A stretch of DNA of 64,000 nt from Microbotryum silenes-acaulis (taxonomy: Eukaryota > Basidiomycota > Microbotryomycetes > Microbotryales > Microbotryaceae). Positions within the stretch are counted from its first letter, which is position 1. Each line of letters starts with the position of its first letter. The DNA lies in contig QPFY01000022.1 of assembly GCA_003665825.1 (NCBI GenBank), positions 62,001 through 126,000 on the forward strand, given 5' to 3'. Made by a program: the position numbers and the translations under genes. Below are positions 41,114 to 53,588 of this stretch, piece after piece. The notes beneath the pieces are model-generated. The model saw only the letters and a program-made list of their open reading frames with translations. It did no database searches and was not told where the DNA came from.

Positions 41114-41515
41114 CAGGGTATTATCCTCAACAAGGGTATGCGCAACAACAGGCTTATTATCCTCAGCAACAGGGAGGGTATATGGGTGGTCAAGGGGGAA
41201 GAATGGGCGGTGGTATGATGGGTGGTGGGGGGAGGACCGGGGGTGGTGGTATGAATCCTGCAAGTCTTGACAGTGTGCTTCCACTGCTCTAGAAGAGAGA
41301 AGAGGAAAGCTGACTCCACATCGTCCCTTTCGATCGACCAGATGATGATGATGGGCGGAGGCCTCCTCGCCGGTGGTCTGCTCGGCGCAGGTCTATCCAA
41401 CATGGACAACAATCATGATGAGCAAGAGGCTTATCAGGATGGGTACCAGGATGGCGGAGGGGGAGATGATTTCGGCGGAGGTGGCGACGATTTCGGTGGC
41501 GGTGGCGATTTTTAG
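40993..41515 (+). pseudogene. 5'-truncated WW gene, chimeric copy 1
   Basis: Homology to the WW gene begins at about 41114, in the middle of exon 3 (GYYPQQGYAQQQ), so the WW domain is lost. Upstream is unrelated GC-rich sequence that happens to be open in frame from 40993, giving a possible chimera of 40 foreign residues plus the Gln/Gly-rich tail. The donor at 41249 and final exon (41361-41515, glycine zipper and DDFGGGG) are intact. Expression is unknown. Confidence 0.75.
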
Positions 41516-43448
41516 AAAGGCAGACCGGGGTTGGGGGTCGGAAAGGAGGCAATTATGCTTTGTTGTTGATGTGTATTGTCGGGTGGTAGGTTTTAGGGTA
41601 ACCCCGAGCTTATTCAACCAAAGTGAATCGTGGTGGGCTCATCATGCCATCTCTGCGCGCTCGCAATTTTGGTCCGGCCGGGAGTGCCTATCAAATAGTG
41701 GTGTATCCACTGGGCCCTAGGTCTTGCTCTCACCTCGTCGTTTCCGGCGTATTCAGCACCACGCAGACGCCGTTGAACATGGGGATTGGCACACCAACGA
41801 CCGGGCAAAGCGGCGTGACGATTACTTGAGATAGGGATTGGCGAGCAATACACTTTCTGGCGAATTGGTGTGGTTTCGTCGAAAGATTCCATGAATTATG
41901 ACCACCCAGTGCCGAATCATCGAACTGATTTGAACCGACACGCTCAACTTCAAGTTAACAGGCCCTCCTCTTTTTGACGACCGTCATTTTTCGAAACGCA
42001 GTAACCCCAACTGTACCAAATCCATAGCCGAATCTAACCCGGCCTGGTTAGGATGACCTATCGCCAGAGGAAAGAAGCGTACTAACAAGACTTGAAGCAT
42101 CATGTTCCCGCGGCACGGTGGGTGTCATCTCAACAACGCCAAACGGTCAAGTTGCGCCTCGTGGGATCACTGCAACTGCACTCCAATCCCGTCGTACTGA
42201 CCCAGCTGGCCCGCATGTTGGCTCTGACCGCTTTGTTTCTCATCCCAGAACTGCGCTCATCTAGCACTTTGAACACGATTAAAAGCTCACAACGATGCCT
42301 GCCAAACGGGAGACCCCGGAGGCTCGGAGTCCCGAGTCCGCTGGTCAAATAAATTTAACCTAGCGGTTCTCTGAAAGGTCTCGAAAAAGACCCTCGCGAC
42401 CGGAGCAACTTCATCTCTCGTCGTTTGGGGGGGGGGGGGGGGGCGGGGGGCGCTTTTTCCCAATATTTGAGCCGCGTCTCAGGGGACAAGTCGGCACGTG
42501 TTTCCCGGGCGCTGCGTCGAACCCCCCCTGGATCGAGCACGATCGCGGCCGATCCAACTAATTCCGGTTTCCTGCGGACGACTCTGTTCAATGGCATGTA
42601 CACAGGTCATATCTCGTAGTTCTTGAATCAGGCTCATACGAGCTCAAAGGCGCGCGGTGAGGTTTGTTTTTCGGCTCGTCAGAGAAGAATTCGAACGGCC
42701 TCGCAGAGGATAGGGGCAGCATGACTCTCAAGATGACCTCATGAGCGCGTCTCAGAATGTGAGACAGAGTATTGTGGAAAGAATGAAATTGAACGGGCGG
42801 AAATGGGCAGGTAGGTAAAATGCACTTGCTAGGTGTGTACACTGTTCAAGGTGATCGTGCAACGAAGAACGAGACCAAGACCAAACGACGAGGAAACTTG
42901 ACGAGACCGTAATCTGGATGATAGCGAGGTTGAGAGGAAATGCACAAATGAAAGGGAGGCTCGAATCGAGGACGAAAGAAGGGTGCCGATGATGAGAAGC
43001 TTGGTGGATGAAAGTGATGACAAGTCGGGGGACGAGGTTGCTGATGCGATCTTCATTTCCTCGCCGATCAGGTACATCCAACCGCTAGTCATCAATGTTC
43101 AGGAACAAATTGGTCAGCACTGGTATACCCAGGACAAGACCAGCTGTAAGGTATGCTCCTCTGATATGCTTAAATAAAATCTGTCGTTCTCGACCGTCAG
43201 CCCCAAAGCAAGTCGTAACTGGAACTCGATGATTCTAGCTACTTAGAGGCTATAGCGCTGCAAGGCATCACTTGCACCATCCCGCCAGTCGTGTACAGTT
43301 AAACCATGCTGCTGACTCACTGTCAGCAGACTTGCACTCATTGCATCGTCGGGATTTATCCCCTGCGATCCAATCGGGTCTTTGAGCGTCTGAGACACAG
43401 GAGAGGGTGGCACGTAGTCAGCAAACGGCGTTGATTTTGGACGGCTGA

Positions 43449-43885
43449 CTAAGGATCAGCTTTTTGACGTCTCAGGCTGAGGTGAGGCCGCCAAACGTTC
43501 GGCGCGAACGTACACTTTTTCAGGCAGTGTGAGTAGTCCGTGAACCAGACTGGGTAGCCACACATGCAGGCATCATGGTAAACCCGGGTTAAATCTTTGG
43601 TGTCCTTCGGATCAGCTTTCAACGCGGTTTGCCGGAGTGTACTGCAGTTCCAGCCGTTTGAGGATAGGATCTGCGACCCTCGATGAGGCAGAGGGTCAAC
43701 TAGCCTGATTCTGGCGGGCAAGGCATCGCAGATGGTTCGTGGACTCTGTTCGAACCATATGAACTCACATTGTTGTCCGCATGGCCCCTACAGAAATCGT
43801 CAAAATAGGCGGCGTTGGCTAATGAGTATAGCAATCCTAAACCCACGGCAAGGGCACACCGGAGGGAAGGAATGAAGAAGAGCAT
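43449..43885 (-). CDS. Secreted Cys-rich protein, type B, copy 2 (112 aa)
   Basis: Exons 43769-43885 and 43449-43670. I see no difference from copy 1 in the coding sequence. It lies 8011 bp from copy 1. Confidence 0.7.
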
Positions 43886-44001
43886 CGGTGATGGTGGATC
43901 GAGGGAGAGATGGGTATGAAGCAGACGAGAGAGCGAACTTCAGCAACTTTGCCACTTTGCTAAACGCGACTAAATAAATTTCGAGCCGCTAAACCGCTAA
44001 A

Positions 44002-44237
44002 CGTCGGATCCTTTGGAACCGATCCCCGAAACGACACTCGAGGAGCTCCGGGCGTCTATCCAGGAGTCTAAGGGTCGCCTTGTGTCTCTGTAAATCACCC
44101 AAGGGGGTTTTAGTGGGTATGATTGATTCTGATTCAGGGTCGATGAGTCCTACACTACTGGCCTAGCCAGTGTGCTTAACTGCATTCCCTCCGACTTTTC
44201 CAATGGTTTCTAGGTATTAATATAATTATACTGCTAT
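44002..44237 (+). mobile_element. Transposon remnant, 3' end, array copy 2
   Basis: Same as the remnant at 35991, displaced by 8011 bp. No difference was noticed. Confidence 0.5.
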
Positions 44238-44254
44238 TGAAATCTATAAATAAA

Positions 44255-44291
<37 letters not shown>

Positions 44292-44435
44292 AACACCGTG
44301 CGCAAAATGGCGCAAAGTACGCTAAAATTGGCACTGTTTGATGAACTTAGCACAGTTTGAGGAAATTTTAGTTTTTATTTGATAGATTTCAATAGCAGTA
44401 TAATTATATTAATACCTAGAAACCATTGGAAAAGT
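44194..44435. repeat. Large palindrome, copy 2
   Basis: Arms at 44194-44256 and 44372-44435, as in copy 1. It directly precedes WW copy 3. Confidence 0.85.
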
Positions 44436-44449
44436 CCCCGTCTCTCGAC

Positions 44450-45602
44450 ATGTCCTATCAATCGGACTATCAGAATGACCAAAAGCAAGGTGGCTACGGA
44501 GGAGGTGGTCCACCTGGTGCGGAGGGGGATCATCGCCCCTTGCCCGAAGGCTGGGTCGCCCAGTTCGATCAGACGTGAGTTGCTGCTGGTGGCGACGGGC
44601 TCCCAGTAGACTGAGCGTGGCGAACAGACCAACCGATGTGGATTCTTGGTTCTGTACAGGCACTCGAGGCCATTTTGGGTTGATACAAAGGTCAGTTTTT
44701 TGAGGTGAGGGATAGTGCTACCCATGCAGTCGTAAGCTGACGTGCCACTGCACCCATCTCCCCCCCACCTGTCTCGAATGGCTTGGCACCGCCACACTCC
44801 GCTCTCGCTCGAACGCTCTCCTCTTCCCTATACGCAACCGCTTATCTTGTCAGGCCACCCCTCCACGATCAATCTGGACTCACCCGTTGGACGACCCTAC
44901 CTACCTCGAAACTCAACGATCCCAAACTTTTTACACCCCACCTCCCGGACCACCTCCTTCCTCATCGAACGGGCTCAACAATCGAGACGACGGTCTTTAT
45001 GGTGAACAACAACAACAACACGGCTAACAAGCTCAATATGCTCAACAAGGCTATGGTCAAGCCTCGCCTATCTCCCCCACTTCCCCCATCGGAGCCGGAG
45101 CCGGATTCGCTAACTCGCCTCCACCACCACAGCAAAAGAAAGGAGGATTGGGGGGTTTGTTCTCCAAGTTCTCCGGAGGAGGCAAAACACAACAACAGCA
45201 GCAGGGGTATTATCCTCAACAAGGGTATGCGCAACAACAGGCTTATTATCCTCAGCAACAGGGAGGGTATATGGGTGGTCAAGGGGAAGAATGGGCGGTG
45301 GTATGATGGGTGGTGGGGGAGGACCGGGGGTGGTGGTATGAATCCTGCAAGTCTTGACAGTGTGCTTCCACTGCTCTAGAAGAGAGAAGAGGAAAGCTGA
45401 CTCCACATCGTCCCTTTCGATCGACCAGATGATGATGATGGGCGGAGGCCTCCTCGCCGGTGGTCTGCTCGGCGCAGGTCTATCCAACATGGACAACAAT
45501 CATGATGAGCAAGAGGCTTATCAGGATGGGTACCAGGATGGCGGAGGGGGAGATGATTTCGGCGGAGGTGGCGACGATTTCGGTGGGGGTGGAGATTTCT
45601 AG
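44450..45602 (+). pseudogene. WW-domain protein, copy 3, nonsense mutation and two 1-nt deletions
   Basis: It carries the same TAA as copy 2 (45025-45027) and the same 9-nt deletion. It additionally has two single-G deletions in G runs near 45283 and 45316, inside the Gly-rich part. Being in homopolymers, these two could be sequencing errors; the nonsense change is not of that kind. Only a truncated WW-domain polypeptide could be made. Confidence 0.8.
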
Positions 45603-46989
45603 TAGAAACGCAGACCGGCGCCGGAGAGGAGCCAATTCTGGTTCGTTGTCGTTGTGTATTGTCGGGTGGTAGGTTTTAGGGTAACCCCGAGCTTATTCAA
45701 CCAAAGTGAATCGTGGTGGGCTCATCATGCCATCTCAGCGCACTTGCAAATTTCATCCGGCCGGGAGTGCCTAGCAAATGAACACAATTCAAGGCTCACA
45801 ACGATGCCTGCCAAACGGGAGGCCCCGCCGGAGGCCCGGAGTCCGAGTCCGCTAGCCAAATAAGTCTAACCTAGCGGTTCTCTGAAAGTTCTCAAAAAAG
45901 ACCTTCGCGACCGGAGCAACTTCATGTCTCGTCGTTGGGGGCGGGGGGGGGGGTTCGTCGCCCCCTGAATCGCGCACGATCGCGGCCAATCAACTAATTC
46001 CGGTTTCCTGTGGACAACTCTTTCCAATGGCATGTACACAAGTTTCGAGTCCATGTCTCGTAGGTCTTAAATCAGGCTCATACGAGCTCAAAGGCGCGCG
46101 GTGAGGTTTGTTTTTTTGGCTCGTCGGAGAAGAATTCGAACGGCCTCGCAGAGGATAGGGGCATCATAACTCTCAAAACGACCTCATGAGCGCGTCTCAA
46201 AATGTTGACAAAGTACTGTGGAAAGAATGAAATTGAACTGACTGGGAATGGGCAAGTATCTAAAAGCACTTGCGAGGTGTGTACTCTGATCAAGGTGAAC
46301 ATGTAACAAAGAAAGAGGCCAAGACCAAACGACGAGGAAACTTGGCGCGCTTGCGACCGAGGCAACAAAGGAACTTAGCGCAGTGTCCCTGACAAAGGGC
46401 CTTGGCGAAGGGAACTTGACGAGACCGTAACCTGAATGATGGCGAGATTGAGGGGAAATGCACAAATGAAAGGGAGGCTCGAATCGAGGACGAAAGAAGG
46501 GTGCCGATGATGAGAAGCTTGGTGGATGAAAGTGATGACAAGTCGGGGGACGAGGTTGCTGATGCGATCTTCATTTCCTCGCCGATCAGGTACATTCAAC
46601 CGCTAGTCATCAATGTTCAGGAACAAATTGGTCAGCACTGGTATACCCAGGACAAGACCAGCTGGGAGGTATGCCCCTCTGATATGCTCAAATAAAATCT
46701 GTCGTTATGGACCGCCAAACTCAAAGCAAGTCGAACCGAGAACTCAAGAGCTCAAGCTACTTAGAGGCTATAGCGCTGCAAGGCATCACTTGCACCATCC
46801 CGCCAGTCGTGTACAGTTAAACCATGCTGCTGACTCACTGTCAGCAGACTTGCACTCATTGCATCGTCGGGATTTATCCCCTGCGATCCAATCGGGTCTT
46901 TGAGCGTCTGAGACACAGGAGGAGGGTGGCACGTAGTCAGCACACGGCGTTGGTTTTGGACGTCTGACTAGGATCAGGTTATTGACGCC

Positions 46990-47396
46990 TCAGGCCAGGC
47001 GAGGCCGCCGAACGTTCGGCGCAAACATACATTGCTGCAGGCAGGCTGAGTAGTGCCCGTACCATTCAGAGTTGTCACACAGGCAGGTCTGATCGTATTC
47101 CTGGCGAAATCGGCAGGGTTTTTGGCTCGGAGGGGTTTTCGGCACGAACTTCCATAAACCAACGCAATCCCGGTTGCGCGTCTGCGACCCTCGATGAGGC
47201 AGGGGGTCAGTCAGCTATATCCCGGCGAGCAAAGCATCGCAGATGGTTCGGGGACTATATTTAAGGCATATGGACTCACTGTTTTATCCGCAAGGCGCCT
47301 ACACGCATCGTCAAAAGTCGTGGCGTTGGCTAACGAGTATAGCAATCCCAAACCCATGACAACGGCACAGCGGAGGGAAGGCATGAAGGAGAGCAT
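46990..47396 (-). CDS. Secreted Cys-rich protein, type A, copy 2 (102 aa)
   Basis: Exons 47280-47396 and 46990-47181. I see no difference from copy 1. It lies 8009 bp from copy 1. Confidence 0.7.
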
Positions 47397-47848
47397 CGGT
47401 GATGGTAGATCAAGGGAGAGATGGGTATGAAGCAGACGAGAGAGCAAATACTTGCGTTGGGGCAGTTCCGTCCAGTTCGGCCTAATTTGTCATCACCGCT
47501 CGCTGCGGCAAATAATTGAGGCCGATTTCAATTCGGGAATGTCTACAGGCCGCTTGCTCGACGTGCATCGCATTGACGCATAACGGCTAGGTACTTATGG
47601 AAACAGGGGCTGGACTCCTTTTCATCCCCGAACCCCCTTCATTCACAGAGCCTCGAGCGGGAAAATATTGCCCCGAACGATATACGTAGGCGTGAACAAA
47701 GACAGAGCCTACTTGAGTGGACTTCGGACAGACCAACGGACCGAACGGTGAGAGTGAAAGAAGAGGGGCTAGCTGAACACTGAGGCAGTGCAGTGTGCCA
47801 CACAAAATAAAAACCCCCTGAAATGGGACGATCCCGGGATCGGGCCCC

Positions 47849-48065
47849 CGATTTGAAATCGGTGGAGCGATTTGAAATGCATTTGAAATCGGCGCGGTGA
47901 TTTGAAATGCATTCGAAATCGGCGCGGTGATTTGAAATGCATTCGAAATCGGCGCACCGATTTGAAACGCATTCGGGATCGCGCGCAGCGATTTGAAACG
48001 CATTCGAAATCGGCGCACCGATCCCAAATGCATCTCGAATCGATCCCAAATGCGGTTCAAATCCT
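47849..48065. repeat. 30-bp minisatellite, array copy 2
   Basis: Same unit number and order as the array at 39840, so it was copied as part of the 8-kb unit and did not change in length independently. Confidence 0.85.
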
Positions 48066-49001
48066 CGCGGGATCGATCCATGCCCAGCGGTCAATAGGGG
48101 CATAGAACTCGTGTGAGAGGGCCGATTGCGCAAGGTAGAGTGGACGAACATCTCATCAATTGTATTGCAACACCAGTAATCGCACTAAGAGGGGTTCAAG
48201 AGAGAGCTGCACACGGAGAAAACCACCCGGGCCAACCCGTCCTCTTGATCTGGCAGGGCCTGAGGTCAGAAGGGCTCAAACAGAGCACAGTGGCACTAAC
48301 GAGATGGTAGTCGCATCGGGAACGTTGTGCACAGCTGCAGCTCGTGGGCAGCCGCGACCATACATGGGGACAGCCGTGACCAAGCGTGGGCACGGAGCGG
48401 TCGTTGAACGCCGCGCACGGTTAAAGTTGAAAGTTGAACAATAACATGTATATGCGCCCATCAACTTTGGGAACGCGAAACCACGGCCAAGGACAGCTTT
48501 GGAGAGGGAAACGAGGGATCGGAACGCGCCGAGCCTGCGCAAAGTGACCGCGGGCAAGAGAATAAGGATCCAGGTCGCTCGATCCTTGGCCGGGTACGGT
48601 CAGCGGAAGACGAGTAAGATAAGTATACGGGCTGTCGAGTTGTCCAGGTACAGATCGAAGCTCGAATTGCTATCGCAAGACCGTCGCTGCGGGCCCGTGC
48701 CGAAACCTTGTACCCAGGGATTGTCGACGGCGCAGTGAGGCGTCTGGTCAGGTAACGGGCAACGGCTCTGGTACAAGTGCCCGGATGGTGAAGCCCTTCC
48801 CCATCCCCGACTCTGGGGGCAGGCTTTCACAAGCGGGGCCCGAGCCGGGTGTCGCCGGAACAGAACAGCGAAGCAGTCGGAACGACGCAGCACAGAGCCG
48901 CGTACGGCCGGGGGACATGGCCAACTTGGTCATCAATCAGTGGAATCGCTCCCTTGGTGGACTGGTGACGAAAAAGAACAGCCGAGCCGCTGAAGGTCCA
49001 C

Positions 49002-49524
49002 TTGCCATCGATTCGCACTGGAGGAGTTGCGCTCAAAGGGGCCCGCTCCGCTGATGGGTCGAAAAAGTCCACATGCCGAGAAGCATCTGCACGTCCTGTG
49101 GAGACACCGCCAATGATCCCGGCAGGGTATTATCCTCAACAAGGGTATGCGCAACAACAGGCTTATTATCCTCAGCAACAGGGAGGGTATATGGGTGGTC
49201 AAGGGGGAAGAATGGGCGGTGGTATGATGGGTGGTGGGGGGAGGACCGGGGGTGGTGGTATGAATCCTGCAAGTCTTGACAGTGTGCTTCCACTGCTCTA
49301 GAAGAGAGAAGAGGAAAGCTGACTCCACATCGTCCCTTTCGATCGACCAGATGATGATGATGGGCGGAGGCCTCCTCGCCGGTGGTCTGCTCGGCGCAGG
49401 TCTATCCAACATGGACAACAATCATGATGAGCAAGAGGCTTATCAGGATGGGTACCAGGATGGCGGAGGGGGAGATGATTTCGGCGGAGGTGGCGACGAT
49501 TTCGGTGGCGGTGGCGATTTTTAG
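49002..49524 (+). pseudogene. 5'-truncated WW gene, chimeric copy 2
   Basis: Same junction as chimeric copy 1, with homology from about 49123. The WW domain is absent, and the final exon (49370-49524) is intact. Confidence 0.75.
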
Positions 49525-51456
49525 AAAGGCAGACCGGGGTTGGGGGTCGGAAAGGAGGCAATTATGCTTTGTTGTTGATGTGTATTGTCGGGTGGTAGGT
49601 TTTAGGGTAACCCCGAGCTTATTCAACCAAAGTGAATCGTGGTGGGCTCATCATGCCATCTCTGCGCGCTCGCAATTTTGGTCCGGCCGGGAGTGCCTAT
49701 CAAATAGTGGTGTATCCACTGGGCCCTAGGTCTTGCTCTCACCTCGTCGTTTCCGGCGTATTCAGCACCACGCAGACGCCGTTGAACATGGGGATTGGCA
49801 CACCAACGACCGGGCAAAGCGGCGTGACGATTACTTGAGATAGGGATTGGCGAGCAATACACTTTCTGGCGAATTGGTGTGGTTTCGTCGAAAGATTCCA
49901 TGAATTATGACCACCCAGTGCCGAATCATCGAACTGATTTGAACCGACACGCTCAACTTCAAGTTAACAGGCCCTCCTCTTTTTGACGACCGTCATTTTT
50001 CGAAACGCAGTAACCCCAACTGTACCAAATCCATAGCCGAATCTAACCCGGCCTGGTTAGGATGACCTATCGCCAGAGGAAAGAAGCGTACTAACAAGAC
50101 TTGAAGCATCATGTTCCCGCGGCACGGTGGGTGTCATCTCAACAACGCCAAACGGTCAAGTTGCGCCTCGTGGGATCACTGCAACTGCACTCCAATCCCG
50201 TCGTACTGACCCAGCTGGCCCGCATGTTGGCTCTGACCGCTTTGTTTCTCATCCCAGAACTGCGCTCATCTAGCACTTTGAACACGATTAAAAGCTCACA
50301 ACGATGCCTGCCAAACGGGAGACCCCGGAGGCTCGGAGTCCCGAGTCCGCTGGTCAAATAAATTTAACCTAGCGGTTCTCTGAAAGGTCTCGAAAAAGAC
50401 CCTCGCGACCGGAGCAACTTCATCTCTCGTCGTTTGGGGGGGGGGGGGGGGCGGGGGGCGCTTTTTCCCAATATTTGAGCCGCGTCTCAGGGGACAAGTC
50501 GGCACGTGTTTCCCGGGCGCTGCGTCGAACCCCCCCTGGATCGAGCACGATCGCGGCCGATCCAACTAATTCCGGTTTCCTGCGGACGACTCTGTTCAAT
50601 GGCATGTACACAGGTCATATCTCGTAGTTCTTGAATCAGGCTCATACGAGCTCAAAGGCGCGCGGTGAGGTTTGTTTTTCGGCTCGTCAGAGAAGAATTC
50701 GAACGGCCTCGCAGAGGATAGGGGCAGCATGACTCTCAAGATGACCTCATGAGCGCGTCTCAGAATGTGAGACAGAGTATTGTGGAAAGAATGAAATTGA
50801 ACGGGCGGAAATGGGCAGGTAGGTAAAATGCACTTGCTAGGTGTGTACACTGTTCAAGGTGATCGTGCAACGAAGAACGAGACCAAGACCAAACGACGAG
50901 GAAACTTGACGAGACCGTAACCTGGATGATAGCGAGGTTGAGAGGAAATGCACAAATGAAAGGGAGGCTCGAATCGAGGACGAAAGAAGGGTGCCGATGA
51001 TGAGAAGCTTGGTGGATGAAAGTGATGACAAGTCGGGGGACGAGGTTGCTGATGCGATCTTCATTTCCTCGCCGATCAGGTACATCCAACCGCTAGTCAT
51101 CAATGTTCAGGAACAAATTGGTCAGCACTGGTATACCCAGGACAAGACCAGCTGGGAGGTATGCCCCTCTGATATGCTCAAATAAAATCTGTCGTTATGG
51201 ACCGCCAAACTCAAAGCAAGTCGAACCGAGAACTCAAGAGCTCAAGCTACTTAGAGGCTATAGCGCTGCAAGGCATCACTTGCACCATCCCGCCAGTCGT
51301 GTACAGTTAAACCATGCTGCTGACTCACTGTCAGCAGACTTGCACTCATTGCATCGTCGGGATTTATCCCCTGCGATCCAATCGGGTCTTTGAGCGTCTG
51401 AGACACAGGAGAGGGTGGCACGTAGTCAGCAAACGGCGTTGATTTTGGACGGCTGA

Positions 51457-51893
51457 CTAAGGATCAGCTTTTTGACGTCTCAGGCTGAGGTGAGGCCGCC
51501 AAACGTTCGGCGCGAACGTACACTTTTTCAGGCAGTGTGAGTAGTCCGTGAACCAGACTGGGTAGCCACACATGCAGGCATCATGGTAAACCCGGGTTAA
51601 ATCTTTGGTGTCCTTCGGATCAGCTTTCAACGCGGTTTGCCGGAGTGTACTGCAGTTCCAGCCGTTTGAGGATAGGATCTGCGACCCTCGATGAGGCAGA
51701 GGGTCAACTAGCCTGATTCTGGCGGGCAAGGCATCGCAGATGGTTCGTGGACTCTGTTCGAACCATATGAACTCACATTGTTGTCCGCATGGCCCCTACA
51801 GAAATCGTCAAAATAGGCGGCGTTGGCTAATGAGTATAGCAATCCTAAACCCACGGCAAGGGCACACCGGAGGGAAGGAATGAAGAAGAGCAT
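51457..51893 (-). CDS. Secreted Cys-rich protein, type B, copy 3 (112 aa)
   Basis: Exons 51777-51893 and 51457-51678. Signal peptide, intron and cysteine pattern are as in copies 1 and 2. Confidence 0.7.
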
Positions 51894-52009
51894 CGGTGAT
51901 GGTGGATCGAGGGAGAGATGGGTATGAAGCAGACGAGAGAGCGAACTTCAGCAACTTTGCCACTTTGCTAAACGCGACTAAATAAATTTCGAGCCGCTAA
52001 ACCGCTAAA

Positions 52010-52245
52010 CGTCGGATCCTTTGGAACCGATCCCCGAAACGACACTCGAGGAGCTCCGGGCGTCTATCCAGGAGTCTAAGGGTCGCCTTGTGTCTCTGTA
52101 AATCACCCAAGGGGGTTTTAGTGGGTATGATTGATTCTGATTCAGGGTCGATGAGTCCTACACTACTGGCCTAGCCAGTGTGCTTAACTGCATTCCCTCC
52201 GACTTTTCCAATGGTTTCTAGGTATTAATATAATTATACTGCTAT
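52010..52245 (+). mobile_element. Transposon remnant, 3' end, array copy 3
   Basis: Same as the remnant at 35991. It is followed by a slightly shortened A-rich loop of the palindrome. Confidence 0.5.
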
Positions 52246-52410
52246 TGAAATCTATAAAAAAATAAAAATAAAAAATAAAAATAAAAAACACCGTGCGCAA
52301 AATGGCGCAAAGTACGCTAAAATTGGCACTGTTTGAGGAAATTTTAGTTTTTATTTGATAGATTCAATAGCAGTATAATTATACTAATACCTAGAAACCA
52401 TTGGAAAAGT
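52202..52410. repeat. Large palindrome, copy 3
   Basis: Same arms, but the loop is about 30 nt shorter (fewer A-rich units and an internal deletion) and the right arm carries small changes. It directly precedes WW copy 4. Confidence 0.8.
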
Positions 52411-52424
52411 CCCCGTCTCTCGAC

Positions 52425-53588
52425 ATGTCCTATCAATCGGACTATCAGAATGACCAAAAGCAAGGTGGCTACGGAGGAGGTGGTCCACCTGGTGCGGAGG
52501 GGGATCATCGCCCCTTGCCCGAAGGCTGGGTCGCCCAGTTCGATCAGACGTGAGTTGCTGCTGGTGGCGACGGGCTCCCAGTAGACTGAGCGTGGCGAAC
52601 AGACCAACCGATGTGGATTCTTGGTTCTGTACAGGCACTCGAGGCCATTTTGGGTTGATACAAAGGTCAGTTTTTTGAGGTGAGGGATAGTGCTACCCAT
52701 GCAGTCGTAAGCTGACGTGCCACTGCACCCATCTCCCCCCCACCTGTCTCGAATGGCTTGGCACCGCCACACTCCGCTCTCGCTCGAACGCTCTCCTCTT
52801 CCCTATACGCAACCGCTTATCTTGTCAGGCCACCCCTCCACGATCAATCTGGACTCACCCGTTGGACGACCCTACCTACCTCGAAACTCAACGATCCCAA
52901 ACTTTTTACACCCCACCTCCCGGACCACCTCCTTCCTCATCGAACGGGCTCAACAATCGAGACGACGGTCTTTATGGTGAACAACAACAACAACACGGCC
53001 AACAAGCTCAATATGCTCAACAAGGCTATGGTCAAGCCTCGCCCATCTCCCCCATCTCCCCCACTTCCCCCATCGGAGCCGGAGCCGGATTCGCTAACTC
53101 GCCTCCACCACCACAGCAAAAGAAAGGAGGATTGGGGGGTTTGTTCTCCAAGTTCTCCGGAGGAGGCAAAACACAACAACAGCAGCAGGGGTATTATCCT
53201 CAACAAGGGTATGCGCAACAACAGGCTTATTATCCTCAGCAACAGGGAGGGTATATGGGTGGTCAAGGGGGAAGAATGGGCGGTGGTATGATGGGTGGTG
53301 GGGGGAGGACCGGGGGTGGTGGTATGAATCCTGCAAGTCTTGACAGTGTGCTTCCACTGCTCTAGAAGAGAGAAGAGGAAAGCTGACTCCACATCGTCCC
53401 TTTCGATCGACCAGATGATGATGATGGGCGGAGGCCTCCTCGCCGGTGGTCTGCTCGGCGCAGGTCTATCCAACATGGACAACAATCATGATGAGCAAGA
53501 GGCTTATCAGGATGGGTACCAGGATGGCGGAGGGGGAGATGATTTCGGCGGAGGTGGCGACGATTTCGGTGGCGGTGGCGATTTTTAG
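52425..53588 (+). CDS. WW-domain protein, copy 4, intact (267 aa)
   Basis: Exons 52425-52549, 52635-52665, 52829-53321 and 53434-53588 are in frame, with W35 and W60 preserved. The front of exon 3 resembles copies 2 and 3 (FYTPPPGPPPSSSNG), but the CAA that is mutated there is intact and the 9-nt deletion is absent. From there the gene matches copy 1, down to the GGCGATTTTTAG stop context. Flanking sequence switches to A-type at about 53770. It is therefore a mosaic, probably a gene-conversion or crossover product. Like copies 2 and 3 it lacks the native promoter. Confidence 0.8.
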
